Origin: Arenimonas donghaensis DSM 18148 = HO3-R19
GTDB taxonomy: Bacteria > Pseudomonadota > Gammaproteobacteria > Xanthomonadales > Xanthomonadaceae
Length of the DNA: 64,000 nucleotides
Reading direction: 5' to 3'
Assembly (NCBI RefSeq): GCF_000743535.1
Contig: NZ_AVCJ01000001.1
Span: 372,001 to 436,000 of the forward strand
Each line of letters begins with the position of its first letter. The stretch's first letter is position 1. The position numbers were made by a program, and so were the translations under genes. Of this stretch, positions 51,708 to 63,995 are shown piece by piece. The notes below the pieces were generated by a model. The model had not been told where the DNA came from. It was given only the letters and a program-made list of their open reading frames with translations, and made no database searches.

Positions 51708-52694
51708 ATGTCGCCTTCCCAACTCCTGCAGCGCCTTGGCCTGCTCGGACTCTCGCTGCTGCTGCCGGCACTGCTGCTGGGCCTGGCGGCCACGTGGATG
51801 TTCGCGCTCGACAAGCTGGGCCACCACGACCGCGTCCTGGCCTGGGTGCAGGGCACGCCGGCCCAGCTTCAATCGCTGCAGGCCCGCGTCACCCGCCACC
51901 CGGTGTTCGCGGACGGCGAGTTCGTTCCCGACGGTTTCCCCGACCATCGTCCCGAAGAATGCGCGGGCCTGGACGTCGCCGTGGGCTTCTCGCGCCTGCG
52001 CACCTTCGAGCTGTCGGCGGCGAGGACCACGCTGCAGGACCTCGTGCGCGCCTCCGGCGTCCGCAGCTGCGAAGCGCACGCCACCGTCTACAACGACCTG
52101 CCCAGCCCCTTTGATCCCGAGGCCTGGGACGATTCCCTGGTGACGGCGCTGCTGATGCTGGTGGTGCCCACCGGCACGCTGCTGATCGCCTATTGGGGCT
52201 TCGGCGTTGGCTTCAGGCTGCCCTCGCCCTTCGCCCTTCCCCGCCCTGTCTGGCCTGCCTTGGGCATCGCTGTCGCCGCGGCCGTGGCCGGCGTGGCCGC
52301 CGTGCATCTCATCGACGGCTTGAGCCGCCTGGTCTGGCCCGGCAGCGGCATGGGCAGCGACGCCATCCTGGGCATGGACGCGGACGCGCCGTGGTGGCCG
52401 ATGTTCCTGATCGTCGGCCTTTACGCTCCCTTCCTGGAGGAACTGGCCTTCCGCGCCTGGCTCATCCCAGTCGCCGAGCGCGCCGTGGGCCTGTTGCCCG
52501 CGTGCGGGCTGTCGGTGCTGGCGTTCACCGCCGTGCACCTGCCCTTCGTCGGCCCGGAGCTTCCGGGCACGGTCGTGCTGGCCGCCATCTTCTCCGCGGT
52601 CTACGCCCTCACCCGCTCCCTGCCCGCCTGCCTGGTCGCGCACGGCGGCTACAACGTGCTGGCCCTGGCCCTGCACGCCGCCTTTTCAGGATAA
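51708..52694 (+). CDS. CPBP-family intramembrane glutamic protease
   Basis: A 328-residue membrane protein. It has an N-terminal hydrophobic segment (about 8-30), a ~110-residue periplasmic domain containing two cysteines, then about six membrane helices carrying the CPBP (CAAX protease/bacteriocin-processing, Abi) motifs: EELAFRAWL (EExxxR), AFTAVHLPF (FxxxH) and the last-helix HGGYNVLAL. These match catalytic Glu, Arg, His and Asn positions of Rce1-type proteases. The substrate is unknown. The large N-terminal periplasmic domain is unusual for the family. The 265-base gap upstream shows no other gene. Confidence 0.85.
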   Translation: MSPSQLLQRLGLLGLSLLLPALLLGLAATWMFALDKLGHHDRVLAWVQGTPAQLQSLQARVTRHPVFADGEFVPDGFPDHRPEECAGLDVAVGFSRLRTFELSAARTTLQDLVRASGVRSCEAHATVYNDLPSPFDPEAWDDSLVTALLMLVVPTGTLLIAYWGFGVGFRLPSPFALPRPVWPALGIAVAAAVAGVAAVHLIDGLSRLVWPGSGMGSDAILGMDADAPWWPMFLIVGLYAPFLEELAFRAWLIPVAERAVGLLPACGLSVLAFTAVHLPFVGPELPGTVVLAAIFSAVYALTRSLPACLVAHGGYNVLALALHAAFSG

Positions 52695-52704
52695 GACCGG
52701 GAGA

Positions 52705-52794
52705 TGGCGGAAGAGGTGGGATTCGAACCCACGGAAGGTTTGACCCTTCGCCGGTTTTCAAGACCGGTGCCTTAAACCGCTCGGCCACTCTTCC
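52705..52794 (-). tRNA. tRNA-Ser (anticodon UGA)
   Basis: The minus strand reads GGAAGAG at the 5' acceptor and CTCTTCC-G-CCA at the 3' end, with the CCA encoded (52705-52707). The D-arm has GTGGCCGAG, the anticodon stem-loop CGGT-CTTGAAA-ACCG gives UGA, a long class II variable arm follows (GCGAAGGGTCAAACCTTC), and the T-arm is GTGGGTTCGAATCCCAC. It is complete at 90 nt. Confidence 0.97.
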
Positions 52795-52814
52795 GAAACT
52801 GTTGCAAGTCGCGG

Positions 52815-55096
<2,282 letters not shown>

Positions 55097-55212
55097 TTAT
55101 CGCGCCCCGGCCGACGCCCCTGCAACGAAAATCGTGGCCATTCCGCGGCAGCTGGCGCATGCTTGCCGCCGCCGGGCCGCGCATCCGCGTGGCGGCACCA
55201 CGGAGCATGACC

Positions 55213-55320
55213 ATGGCCAAGGGCCTGAACCAGAAAAAGAACGAAAAAAAGAAGCCGGAGAAGACCCCGAAGGAAAAACGCGCGGAAAAGGACCTCAAGA
55301 AGGCCGCCCGCAAGTCATGA
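55213..55320 (+). CDS. 35-residue lysine-rich peptide gene
   Basis: A short frame encoding MAKGLNQKKNEKKKPEKTPK and a similar basic remainder, of which nearly half is Lys or Glu. It ends in an ATGA overlap with the pseudouridine-synthase-like gene, which argues that it is a real translated cistron. GGAGC lies 10 bases upstream. Similar tiny K-rich proteins are annotated as hypothetical in gammaproteobacteria. The function is unknown; an RNA- or ribosome-associated role is only a guess from charge. Confidence 0.6.
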   Translation: MAKGLNQKKNEKKKPEKTPKEKRAEKDLKKAARKS

Positions 55321-56039
55321 CCGAACCCGTCCGCCTGGCCCGCCGCGTGGTCGAGATCACCGGCTGCACCCGCAGCGAAGCCGAGCGCTACGTGCAGGGC
55401 GGCTGGGTCACGGTGGACGGCGTGGTCGTCGAGGCACCGCAGCACCCGGTCACTGATGAAACGGTGGCCCTGCTGCCCGATGCCGCCGCGGAAGCCGCCG
55501 AGCCGGCGACGATGCTGCTGCACAAGCCCGCCGGCTTCGACCCCGGGGCCGGCGACAATCCGGCCGCGAAGCTGCTGGTGCGCGACAACCGCTGGGAAGA
55601 CGACCCGTCTGGCTGGCGCCTGCTCCAGCGCCACTTCCCGCGCCTGGAGCCGGCGATGCCGCTGCCTGCCGAAGCCAGCGGCCTGATGGTCTTCAGCCAG
55701 GACGGCCGGGTGCTGCAAAAGCTCAGGCAGGACGGCGAGCGCCTGGAACAGGAATTCAACGTCGATGTCGAAGGCGAACTCGCGCCCTACGGCTGGAGCC
55801 GGCTGACCGGCGGCACCACCTACCAGGGCTGGCCGGTCGCCCCTTTCCGGGTCAGCTGGCAAAGCGAACAGCGCCTGCGTTTCGCCATCAAGGGCGTACG
55901 CCCCGGCCTGCTCGAACACCTTTGTGCCGAAGTCGGCCTCAAGGCCACGGCGGTGCGCCGCCTGCGCATTGGCCGGGTCGGCCTGGCCAAGATGCCGGTC
56001 GGGCAATGGCGCTACCTGCCGGTGCTGGAACGCTTCTGA
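55317..56039 (+). CDS. RsuA/RluF-family pseudouridine synthase-like protein, catalytic Asp absent
   Basis: A 240-residue protein. The N-terminal S4 RNA-binding domain (VRLARRVVEITGCTRSEAER) is normal, and LLHKPAGFDP and FNVDVEGELA mark the synthase fold. However the strictly conserved GRLDxxTSGL loop reads MPLPAEASGL, so the catalytic aspartate is replaced by proline, and only a Glu two residues on could substitute. The frame is intact. It may be an inactive RNA-binding paralogue or use a shifted acidic residue. It overlaps the Lys-rich peptide gene. Confidence 0.78.
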   Translation: MTEPVRLARRVVEITGCTRSEAERYVQGGWVTVDGVVVEAPQHPVTDETVALLPDAAAEAAEPATMLLHKPAGFDPGAGDNPAAKLLVRDNRWEDDPSGWRLLQRHFPRLEPAMPLPAEASGLMVFSQDGRVLQKLRQDGERLEQEFNVDVEGELAPYGWSRLTGGTTYQGWPVAPFRVSWQSEQRLRFAIKGVRPGLLEHLCAEVGLKATAVRRLRIGRVGLAKMPVGQWRYLPVLERF

Positions 56040-56046
56040 AACCGGT

Positions 56047-56436
56047 TCAGACCGGCCGCAGCCAGCCGGCCAGCCGCGCCCCGGCCCAGACCAGGGCCAG
56101 GCCGCCCACCAGGGTGACCGCCAGGTAGCCCAGCATCAGCCCGGGCTTCGCCGTACGCGCGAACACCAGGCATTCGAGCATCAGCGCCGAATACGTCGTC
56201 AGCCCGCCGAGCACGCCAACGACCAGGAAGGCGCGGGCGTAAAGCGCCCCGGATCCGCGGTCTTCCAGCCAGACCAGCAGGAAGCCCGCCAGCAAGCTGC
56301 CGGCCAGGTTCACCGCCAGCGTGCCCCAGGGCATGCCGTCGCCGAGCTGGCGCAGCAGCCAGCCGCCCACCAGGTGCCGTCCGCCGGCGCCGATCGCGCC
56401 GCCGGCCATCACCAGCCAGAGCAGGGTCCAGTTCAC
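56047..56436 (-). CDS. crcB: fluoride ion channel CrcB
   Basis: A 129-residue four-helix membrane protein of the Fluc/CrcB family, which exports fluoride. It carries GAIGAGGRHLVGG, GTLAVNLAGSLLAGF (the Asn pore residue) and GVLGGLTTYSALMLE. The GTG start directly abuts the rarA stop (TGAGTG), so it is expressed from the rarA transcript, and no fluoride riboswitch can lie in between. Order rarA-crcB-serS is conserved in related genomes. Confidence 0.93.
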   Translation of the reverse strand: MNWTLLWLVMAGGAIGAGGRHLVGGWLLRQLGDGMPWGTLAVNLAGSLLAGFLLVWLEDRGSGALYARAFLVVGVLGGLTTYSALMLECLVFARTAKPGLMLGYLAVTLVGGLALVWAGARLAGWLRPV

Positions 56437-57780
56437 TCAGCCCTCCCCGCGCGCCTGTTCGCGCGACGCCCGCAGGCGATCGAGTTTTTCCTTGAGCTTT
56501 ATTTCCAGGCCGCGCTCGACCGGCCGGTAATAGACCCGCTCACCCATGGCCTCCGGGAAGGCGGTCTGGCCCAGGGCGATGCCCTCGGGCGCGTCGTGGT
56601 CGTACTGGTAGCCGCTGCCGTAGCCCAGCGACTTCATCAGCTTGGTCGGCGCGTTGCGCAGGTGCAGCGGCACGTCCAGCGTGCCGGCCTCGCGGACATC
56701 GGCCTGGGCCGCCTTGAAGGCGACGTAACCGGCGTTGGATTTGGCGGTGCTGGCCAGGTAGATCACTGCCTGCGCCAGCGCCAGGTCGCCTTCGGGGCTC
56801 CCCAGGCGGTCGTAGGTGTCCCAGGCTTCGACGCAGATCTGCAGGCCACGCGGATCGGCCAGGCCGATGTCCTCGACCGCCATGCGGGTGATGCGCCGGG
56901 CCAGGTAGGCCGGGTCGCAGCCGCCGTCGAGCATGCGCGCGAACCAGTACAGGGCGCCGTCGGGGTTCGAACTGCGCACGGACTTGTGCAAGGCCGAAAT
57001 CTGGTCGTAGAACTGCTCGCCGCCCTTGTCGAAGCGGCGGGTGCGGTCGGCCAGCACCTGGGCCAGCGTGGTTTCGGTGATGCGGCCGCCTTCGTCCGCG
57101 GCCAGTTCGGCGGCGATCTCGAGCAGGGTCAGCGCCCGCCGGACATCGCCGTCGGCCGCGCCGGCGATGTCGCGCAGGCGCGCGGCGTCGACCTCGATGC
57201 CCTGCCCGCCCAGGCCGCGTTCGCCGTCGTCCAGCGCCCGCTGCAGCGCCGCGACGATGTCGTCCACCGACACCGATTCGAGCACGTGCACGCGGCATCG
57301 GGAGAGCAACGCGGAATTGAGTTCGAAGCTGGGATTTTCGGTGGTGGCGCCGACGAACAGGATGCTGCCGCGCTCGATGTGCGGCAGGAAGGCGTCCTGC
57401 TGGGTCTTGTTGAACCGATGCACCTCGTCCACGAACAGCACCGTGCGACGACCCTCGGCAAACCGCGCCTCGGCCGCCGCCAGCACCTCGCGCACCTGCG
57501 GCAGGCCCGAGAGCACCGCCGAAATCGCCACGAACTCGGCTTCGGCATAACGCGCCAGCAGCAGCGCCAGCGTGGTCTTGCCGCAGCCCGGCGGGCCCCA
57601 GAGGATCATCGAATGCACCCGCCCGGATTCAACCGCGCGGCGCAGTGCCGAGCCCGACGAGAGCAGCCGGCGCTGGCCGACCATGTCGTCCAGGCTGGCC
57701 GGGCGCATGCGTTCGGCCAGCGGCTTGAGGGCCTCGGGCGGGGCGAACAGCGGGGGCGTGGCGGGGGCTTTGCGGCTCAC
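56437..57780 (-). CDS. rarA: replication-associated recombination protein A (MgsA) AAA+ ATPase
   Basis: A 447-residue AAA+ protein related to clamp-loader subunits and eukaryotic Mgs1/WRNIP1, acting at stalled replication forks. It has Walker A GPPGCGKTTLALLLA (near residue 60), Walker B VLFVDEVHRFNK, the sensor GATTENPSFELNSALLSR, and the C-terminal tetramerisation domain with AHKSVRSSNPDGALYWFARM-like sequence. The GTG start is at 57780, 21 bases after lolA. Confidence 0.95.
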   Translation of the reverse strand: MSRKAPATPPLFAPPEALKPLAERMRPASLDDMVGQRRLLSSGSALRRAVESGRVHSMILWGPPGCGKTTLALLLARYAEAEFVAISAVLSGLPQVREVLAAAEARFAEGRRTVLFVDEVHRFNKTQQDAFLPHIERGSILFVGATTENPSFELNSALLSRCRVHVLESVSVDDIVAALQRALDDGERGLGGQGIEVDAARLRDIAGAADGDVRRALTLLEIAAELAADEGGRITETTLAQVLADRTRRFDKGGEQFYDQISALHKSVRSSNPDGALYWFARMLDGGCDPAYLARRITRMAVEDIGLADPRGLQICVEAWDTYDRLGSPEGDLALAQAVIYLASTAKSNAGYVAFKAAQADVREAGTLDVPLHLRNAPTKLMKSLGYGSGYQYDHDAPEGIALGQTAFPEAMGERVYYRPVERGLEIKLKEKLDRLRASREQARGEG

Positions 57781-57801
57781 CGCGACAGTGTAACGGCTTG
57801 G

Positions 57802-58449
57802 CTAATCCGCCAGCGGCATGACCTCGGCAGCCTGCGCCTTCTCGCCCACCACCTCGGTGCCTGGCGGCGGGGTGAAGCGGAAGGTGTCGGCCGCCACGGC
57901 CGGGTTGCGCTGCCAGTCGCTGAAGCGCACCTGGGTACGCTGGCCCAGGCCATCGTGCATTTCCATCACGACCAGGCCCTTGGCGTCGAAGCCCAGGCGG
58001 GCCTTCTCGAACGGCGACTCCGCGGGCTTGACCGGATCCAGGTCCAACCAGGCCAGGCCGTCGGCCTGGCCGGCTTCGCTGACCTTGAACTGGCGCTCGA
58101 GCTCGGTCGGGTCCACCAGCACCGACAGCGGGCTGCCCTGCTCTTCATGGCTCTGGATGCGCACGGTGACCTGTTCCAGGTCCGGGTCGTGGATCCAGAC
58201 GTGGGTGCCATCGGCGACGATCAGCTGCGGGAACGGCTCGACCACTTCCCAGCGGAACTGCCGCGGCGCGCGCAGCTGCAGCTTGCCGCTGGACGACTCG
58301 AGCAGTTCGCCGTCCGGGTCGTAGACCCGCTGCCGGAAGTCGGCGGCCATGCCCTGCATGCCGGCGCCGAAGGCGTCGAGTTGGTCGCGCGCACCGGCGT
58401 TGGCCAGCGGCGCGGCGAGGGCGAGCATCAGCAATACGAAAAGGCGCAT
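57802..58449 (-). CDS. lolA: outer-membrane lipoprotein carrier protein LolA
   Basis: A 215-residue periplasmic chaperone moving lipoproteins from LolCDE to LolB. The signal peptide MRLFVLLMLALAAPLANA is cleaved at about residue 18. The mature part has FRQRVYDPDGELLESSSGKL, PRQFRWEVVEPFPQLIVADG and a C-terminal FRFTPPPGTEVVG, matching the family. Order ftsK-lolA-rarA is conserved from E. coli. Confidence 0.94.
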   Translation of the reverse strand: MRLFVLLMLALAAPLANAGARDQLDAFGAGMQGMAADFRQRVYDPDGELLESSSGKLQLRAPRQFRWEVVEPFPQLIVADGTHVWIHDPDLEQVTVRIQSHEEQGSPLSVLVDPTELERQFKVSEAGQADGLAWLDLDPVKPAESPFEKARLGFDAKGLVVMEMHDGLGQRTQVRFSDWQRNPAVAADTFRFTPPPGTEVVGEKAQAAEVMPLAD

Positions 58450-58550
58450 CGAAAAAACCTCGTGGGCAATTGCGGGCCAGTGTGGCGTGGCTTGGCTGAA
58501 CGGCGGATGCGGGCCTTGAACGGTGGCTTAAACCCTTGGGCCCTGCCGCT

Positions 58551-60872
58551 TCAGCGCGGCGGTGGCGGCGCGATCACCTGGCGGTCGCCGTTGTGTTCGG
58601 GCGGCGTGACGATGCCGGCGGCCTCCATGGCTTCGATCAGGCGGGCGGCGCGGTTGTAGCCGATCTTCAGGCGCCGCTGCACGCCGGAAATCGAGGCGCG
58701 CCGGGTCTCGGTGACCACCTTGACCGCCTCGTCGTAGAGCGGGTCGGACTCGTCCCCCGACGACGCGCCAGACTCGGGCAGGCCGGTCGGGCCGATGACC
58801 ACGCCGTCGCCCATGGACTGCACATCCTCGAGCACGCCCTCGATGTAGTCCGGTCCCTTGCTGTTCTGGCGCAGGTGCGCCACCACGCGGTGCACTTCCT
58901 CGTCGCTGACGAAGGCGCCGTGCACGCGCTCGGGCATGGCGGTGCCCGGCGGCAGGTAGAGCATGTCGCCGTTGCCCAGCAGGGTCTCCGCGCCGGACTG
59001 GTCGAGAATCGTGCGCGAGTCGATCTTCGAGCTCACCTGGAAGGCGATGCGGGTCGGGATGTTGGCCTTGATCAGGCCGGTGATCACGTCCACCGAGGGC
59101 CGCTGGGTGGCCAGGATGAGGTGGATGCCGGCGGCGCGGGCCTTCTGCGCCAGGCGCGCGATCAGTTCTTCGACCTTCTTGCCGACGATCATCATCATGT
59201 CGGCGAATTCGTCGATGAACACGACGATGTACGGCAGCGCCTCGAGCGGCCGCGGCACTTCGTCCAGGTCCGGGTTGGGCCGGAACAGTGGATCCATCAG
59301 CGGCTGGCCGGCGTCCTGGGCGTCCTTGACCTTGCGGTTGAAGCCGGCCAGGTTGCGCACGCCGACCGCGCTCATCAGCTTGTACCGGCGCTCCATCTCG
59401 GCCACGCACCAGCGCAGGCCGTTGGCGGCCTCCTTCATGTCGGTGACCACCGGCGCCAGCAGGTGCGGGATGTTCTGGTAGACCGACAGCTCCAGCATCT
59501 TGGGGTCGATCATCAGCATGCGCACGTCCTTGGCGCTGGACTTGTACAGCAGGCTGAGCACCATCGCGTTGACGCCGACCGACTTGCCCGAACCGGTGGT
59601 GCCGGCGACCAGCAGGTGTGGCATGCGCGCCAGGTCCACCACCACCGGGCGTCCGCCGATGTCCTTGCCCAGCGCCATGGCCAGCGGCGAGGCAACCTTG
59701 TCGTATTCCTTCGAGCGCAGGATCTCGCTGAGGTAGATCATCTCGCGGTGCGAGTTGGGGATTTCCAGGCCCACCACGGACTTGCCCGGGATCACGTCCA
59801 CCACGCGCACGGACTTGACCGACAGGCCGCGGGCGATGTCCTTGTCCAGGGAACTGATCTGGCTGCCCTTGACGCCCGGCGCCGGCTCCATTTCGAAGCG
59901 CGTGATCACCGGGCCCGGGTAGGCGCCGACCACCTGCACCTCGACGCGGAAGTCCTTGAGCTTGAACTCGATCTGGCGCGACAGGGTTTCCAGTGTCTCC
60001 TCGGAATAGCCCTTGGGCTGTTCCTTGGGGTCGTCGAGCAGGGACAGCGGCGGCAGGCCCTCGCCGCCACCGACGTTGAACAGCGGGATCTGCTGCTCGC
60101 GCTGGGCGCGTTCGGATTTTTCGATGACCGGTTTGGCCGGCGGTTCGATCCGCACCGGCTCGCGCTTGGCGCGCTTGGCGGTGTCGACCTTGCGTACCTC
60201 CTCGCGTTCCTCGCGCATCGCGCGGGCGCGCTGCCATTCGGCGGCCTCGCGGGTGCGGGTTCCCAGCCGGGCGAACAGCGCCAGCACCTTGCCGCCGATC
60301 CAGTCCATCAGCGCGAACCAGCTCAGGCCGGTGGCCAGGGTGACCGACATCAATACGACGGCCAGCAGGAACAGGTTGCCGCCCATGCCCCCGAACACCT
60401 TGCGCATGGACGCGCCGACCAACTCGCCCAGGATGCCGCCGGAGCCGTTGGGCAGGTCCAGGGCCGCACCGCCAAGTACATGGGCCAGGCCGCAGGCCGA
60501 AACCAGGAAGCCGACGATGCCGACCAGGCGCAGCGCCGGCCCGAAGTCCACGCGCCCGTCGCCGTCCGGATCGAGCCCGAAAAGCGCGATCCAGGCCACG
60601 CCACCGAGCAGCACCGGCAAGGTGTAGGCCACGAAGCCAAAGACCCAGAACGCCAGGTCGGCCAGGTAAGCGCCCACCAGGCCACCGACGTTGTTCAGCG
60701 GCCCGGCGACGGAGCCGGTGCGCGACCAGCCTTCGTCGTTCGGGTTGTAGCTCAGCAGGCTCGCCAGCAGGTACAGCAGCAGGGGCGCGAGCGCGACCAA
60801 GGCGAGTTCGCGCCAGAGCTTCTGGCGGCGGTCGATGCCGGCATTGGAGCTTCGATCTGGAGTGCGCGCCAC
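58551..60872 (-). CDS. ftsK: DNA translocase FtsK
   Basis: A 773-residue septal DNA pump. The N-terminus has four to five membrane helices (about 20-185). A comparatively short linker (about 190-290, Arg/Glu-rich) follows. The RecA-like motor has Walker [17 protein letters not shown] and Walker [16 protein letters not shown], and the C-terminal gamma winged helix (from [20 protein letters not shown]) recognises KOPS sites and activates XerD. The linker is much shorter than in E. coli FtsK, as in many other bacteria. The GTG start is at 60872. It is divergent from trxB. Confidence 0.95.
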   Translation of the reverse strand: MARTPDRSSNAGIDRRQKLWRELALVALAPLLLYLLASLLSYNPNDEGWSRTGSVAGPLNNVGGLVGAYLADLAFWVFGFVAYTLPVLLGGVAWIALFGLDPDGDGRVDFGPALRLVGIVGFLVSACGLAHVLGGAALDLPNGSGGILGELVGASMRKVFGGMGGNLFLLAVVLMSVTLATGLSWFALMDWIGGKVLALFARLGTRTREAAEWQRARAMREEREEVRKVDTAKRAKREPVRIEPPAKPVIEKSERAQREQQIPLFNVGGGEGLPPLSLLDDPKEQPKGYSEETLETLSRQIEFKLKDFRVEVQVVGAYPGPVITRFEMEPAPGVKGSQISSLDKDIARGLSVKSVRVVDVIPGKSVVGLEIPNSHREMIYLSEILRSKEYDKVASPLAMALGKDIGGRPVVVDLARMPHLLVAGTTGSGKSVGVNAMVLSLLYKSSAKDVRMLMIDPKMLELSVYQNIPHLLAPVVTDMKEAANGLRWCVAEMERRYKLMSAVGVRNLAGFNRKVKDAQDAGQPLMDPLFRPNPDLDEVPRPLEALPYIVVFIDEFADMMMIVGKKVEELIARLAQKARAAGIHLILATQRPSVDVITGLIKANIPTRIAFQVSSKIDSRTILDQSGAETLLGNGDMLYLPPGTAMPERVHGAFVSDEEVHRVVAHLRQNSKGPDYIEGVLEDVQSMGDGVVIGPTGLPESGASSGDESDPLYDEAVKVVTETRRASISGVQRRLKIGYNRAARLIEAMEAAGIVTPPEHNGDRQVIAPPPPR

Positions 60873-60903
60873 CGAGAGAAAAAGCCTCAGAAAGTCGTTA
60901 TAG

Positions 60904-62010
<1,107 letters not shown>

Positions 62011-62021
62011 CCTGCTGCCCC

Positions 62022-62099
62022 GTAGGAGCGCCTTCAGGCGCGAATTCCTTCCTTGCCCAAGGCAAAGGCAAAAGATTCGCGCCTGAAGGCGCTCCTACA
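62022..62099. repeat. GTAGGAGCGCC palindromic repeat, second copy
   Basis: GTAGGAGCGCCTTCAGGCGC and its complement bound a 78-base inverted repeat, with an inner TTGCC..GGCAA segment differing from the copy at 46292. It sits immediately after trxB and 8 bases before the next ATG. Confidence 0.9.
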
Positions 62100-62107
62100 G
62101 GCTCGGG

Positions 62108-63256
62108 ATGAGCCTGCAGCTCCGCCTCCACGAACGGCTCGACGACATTCCGGCGCAGGCCTGGGACGCGCTGCACGATGGCGCCAACCCCTTCCTCGCC
62201 CATGCCTTCCTGGCCGGGCTCGAACGCCACGGCTGCCTGCGCCCCGCCTGGGGCTGGACACCCCGACACGCCAGCCTCTGGCGGGATGGGGAAATGGTCG
62301 CGGCGGCACCGGCCTACCTGAAGGGCAACTCACACGGCGAATTCGTCTTCGACCACGCCTGGGCCCAGGCCCACCAGCGCCTGGGCCTGGCCTACTACCC
62401 GAAATGGCTGGTGGCGGTGCCCTATTCGCCCGTCACCGGCCCGCGCCTGCTGGCGCGCGAAACCAGCGACCGCCGGGCATTGCTCCAAGCGATGCGCGAA
62501 CGCGGCGACCGCGACGGCCTGTCCTCGCTGCACGTCAATTTCCATCCGTCCACGGAGTCGGCCGCCTTCGGCGACGGCTGGCTGCAGCGCGACGACATCC
62601 AGTACCACTGGCGCAACCGGGACTGGCCCGACTTCGACGCCTTCCTGGCCGACCTGCAGCCGCGCAAGCGCAAGAACATCCGCCAGGAACGCGCCCGCGT
62701 CGCCCGCGACGGTTTCCGGCTGCGCTGCGTGCACGGCGACGAGGCCAGCGAGGTCGAGCTCGAGGCGATGTACTACTTCTATTGCCGCACCTTCGCCGAC
62801 TACGGCAACCACCCGGCGCTCACGCTTGAATTCCTGCAGCACCTGGCCCGGGTGATGCCGCGGCAGCTGGTGCTGGTGTTGGCAGAACGCGAGGGCGAGA
62901 TCGCCGCCGGTGCCTTGTGCCTGCGCGGCGGCGACACGCTCTACGGCCGCTATTGGGGCTCGGTGGAGGCCTCGCCCGGGCTGCACTTTGAAACCTGTTA
63001 CTACCAGGGCATCGAATATTGCCTTCGCGAGGGCCTGGCGGTCTTCGAGCCCGGCGCCCAGGGCGAACACAAGGTTCCGCGCGGTTTCCTGCCGGTGCGC
63101 ACGAGCAGCCACCACCACGTCGCCGAACCGGCTTTTGCGCAGGCCCTGGCGCAGTGGTGTGCGCAGGAGCGCCAGGCCGTGGCCGAGCACCAGGCGCTGG
63201 TGCTCAGGCATCATCCCTATCGTGGCCTTCCTGCCGATACCTCCGCTGGACCCTGA
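62108..63256 (+). CDS. FemAB/GNAT-like acyltransferase (peptidogalycan-biosynthesis family, DUF482)
   Basis: A 382-residue protein resembling the DUF482/'peptidogalycan biosynthesis' branch of the GNAT fold. It shows NPFLAHAFLAGLE, YYPKWLVAVPYSPVTGPRLL, SSLHVNFHP, QPRKRKNIRQERARV and a C-terminal LYGRYWGSVEASPGLHFETCYYQG plus FEPGAQGEHKVPRGF. These signatures are widely shared, but the substrate is not known. It has no signal peptide or membrane helix. The next gene aat starts within its last 35 bases. FemAB and Aat both use aminoacyl-tRNA, so a related donor is conceivable. Confidence 0.8.
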   Translation: MSLQLRLHERLDDIPAQAWDALHDGANPFLAHAFLAGLERHGCLRPAWGWTPRHASLWRDGEMVAAAPAYLKGNSHGEFVFDHAWAQAHQRLGLAYYPKWLVAVPYSPVTGPRLLARETSDRRALLQAMRERGDRDGLSSLHVNFHPSTESAAFGDGWLQRDDIQYHWRNRDWPDFDAFLADLQPRKRKNIRQERARVARDGFRLRCVHGDEASEVELEAMYYFYCRTFADYGNHPALTLEFLQHLARVMPRQLVLVLAEREGEIAAGALCLRGGDTLYGRYWGSVEASPGLHFETCYYQGIEYCLREGLAVFEPGAQGEHKVPRGFLPVRTSSHHHVAEPAFAQALAQWCAQERQAVAEHQALVLRHHPYRGLPADTSAGP

Positions 63257-63968
63257 GCAACCGGCGTGGTTCCCGCCGGCCTCGCAGGCGCTGGCCGACC
63301 CGAACGGCCTGCTGGCCTGGGGCGGCGACCTGTCCCCCGAACGCCTCAGGGCGGCCTATGCACGCGGCATCTTTCCCTGGTACAGCCCGGGCCAGCCACC
63401 CCTGTGGTGGTGCCCGGACCCACGCGCCGTCTTCGACACGCGACGGATACACCTGTCGAGCCGGTTCCGGCGGCGCCTGCGGTCGAGCAACTGGATCGTC
63501 CGCGCCGACACCTGCTTCGACGCCGTGGTCCAGGCCTGCGCCAGCGCGCCGCGGCCCGGACAGGACGGCACCTGGATCCTGCCCGCCATGCGCGAGGCCT
63601 ACGGCGAGCTGCACCGGCTCGGGCACGCCCACAGCATCGAGGTGTTCGATGGCGATCGCCTGGTGGGCGGCCTTTACGGCGTGGCCTCGGGCGAAATGTT
63701 CAGCGCCGAGAGCATGTTCAGCGCGGACCCGGGGGGATCCAAGGTGGCGCTGGCGGCGCTGGGCCACTGGCTGGCCGGCTGGGGCTGGCCGCTGGTGGAC
63801 GCACAGATCACCAACCCACACCTGGTGTCGCTGGGGGCCCAGGCGATTTCGCGCGGGCACTACCTGGCGCGGCTAAAAGTGCTGGCGGCCGCCGCCGGAC
63901 GCCCCGGCAGCTGGTCGGGACTGGCCGCGCTGCCGGCAGCAAGTTTGGCCCCGGTCATTCCCGATTAA
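63222..63968 (+). CDS. aat: leucyl/phenylalanyl-tRNA-protein transferase
   Basis: A 248-residue N-degron enzyme that adds Leu or Phe from aminoacyl-tRNA to proteins with N-terminal Arg or Lys, marking them for ClpAP. Diagnostic sequences are GLLAWGGDLSPERLRAAY, GIFPWYSPGQPPLWWCPDP, and GEMFSAESMFS. The start is GTG 63222, giving MAFLPIPPLDPEQPAWFPP; this overlaps the preceding gene by 35 bases, which implies coupling. Confidence 0.94.
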   Translation: MAFLPIPPLDPEQPAWFPPASQALADPNGLLAWGGDLSPERLRAAYARGIFPWYSPGQPPLWWCPDPRAVFDTRRIHLSSRFRRRLRSSNWIVRADTCFDAVVQACASAPRPGQDGTWILPAMREAYGELHRLGHAHSIEVFDGDRLVGGLYGVASGEMFSAESMFSADPGGSKVALAALGHWLAGWGWPLVDAQITNPHLVSLGAQAISRGHYLARLKVLAAAAGRPGSWSGLAALPAASLAPVIPD

Positions 63969-63995
63969 CCAAATTTTTGCAACTGGGGCAAGGAG

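Noticed and set aside
52705-52794. tRNA gene as a prophage or island attachment site
   Set aside because: No integrase, no direct repeat of the tRNA end and no compositional change on either side.
56430-56440. Fluoride riboswitch upstream of crcB
   Set aside because: The crcB start abuts the rarA stop with no untranslated space, so a riboswitch cannot lie there.
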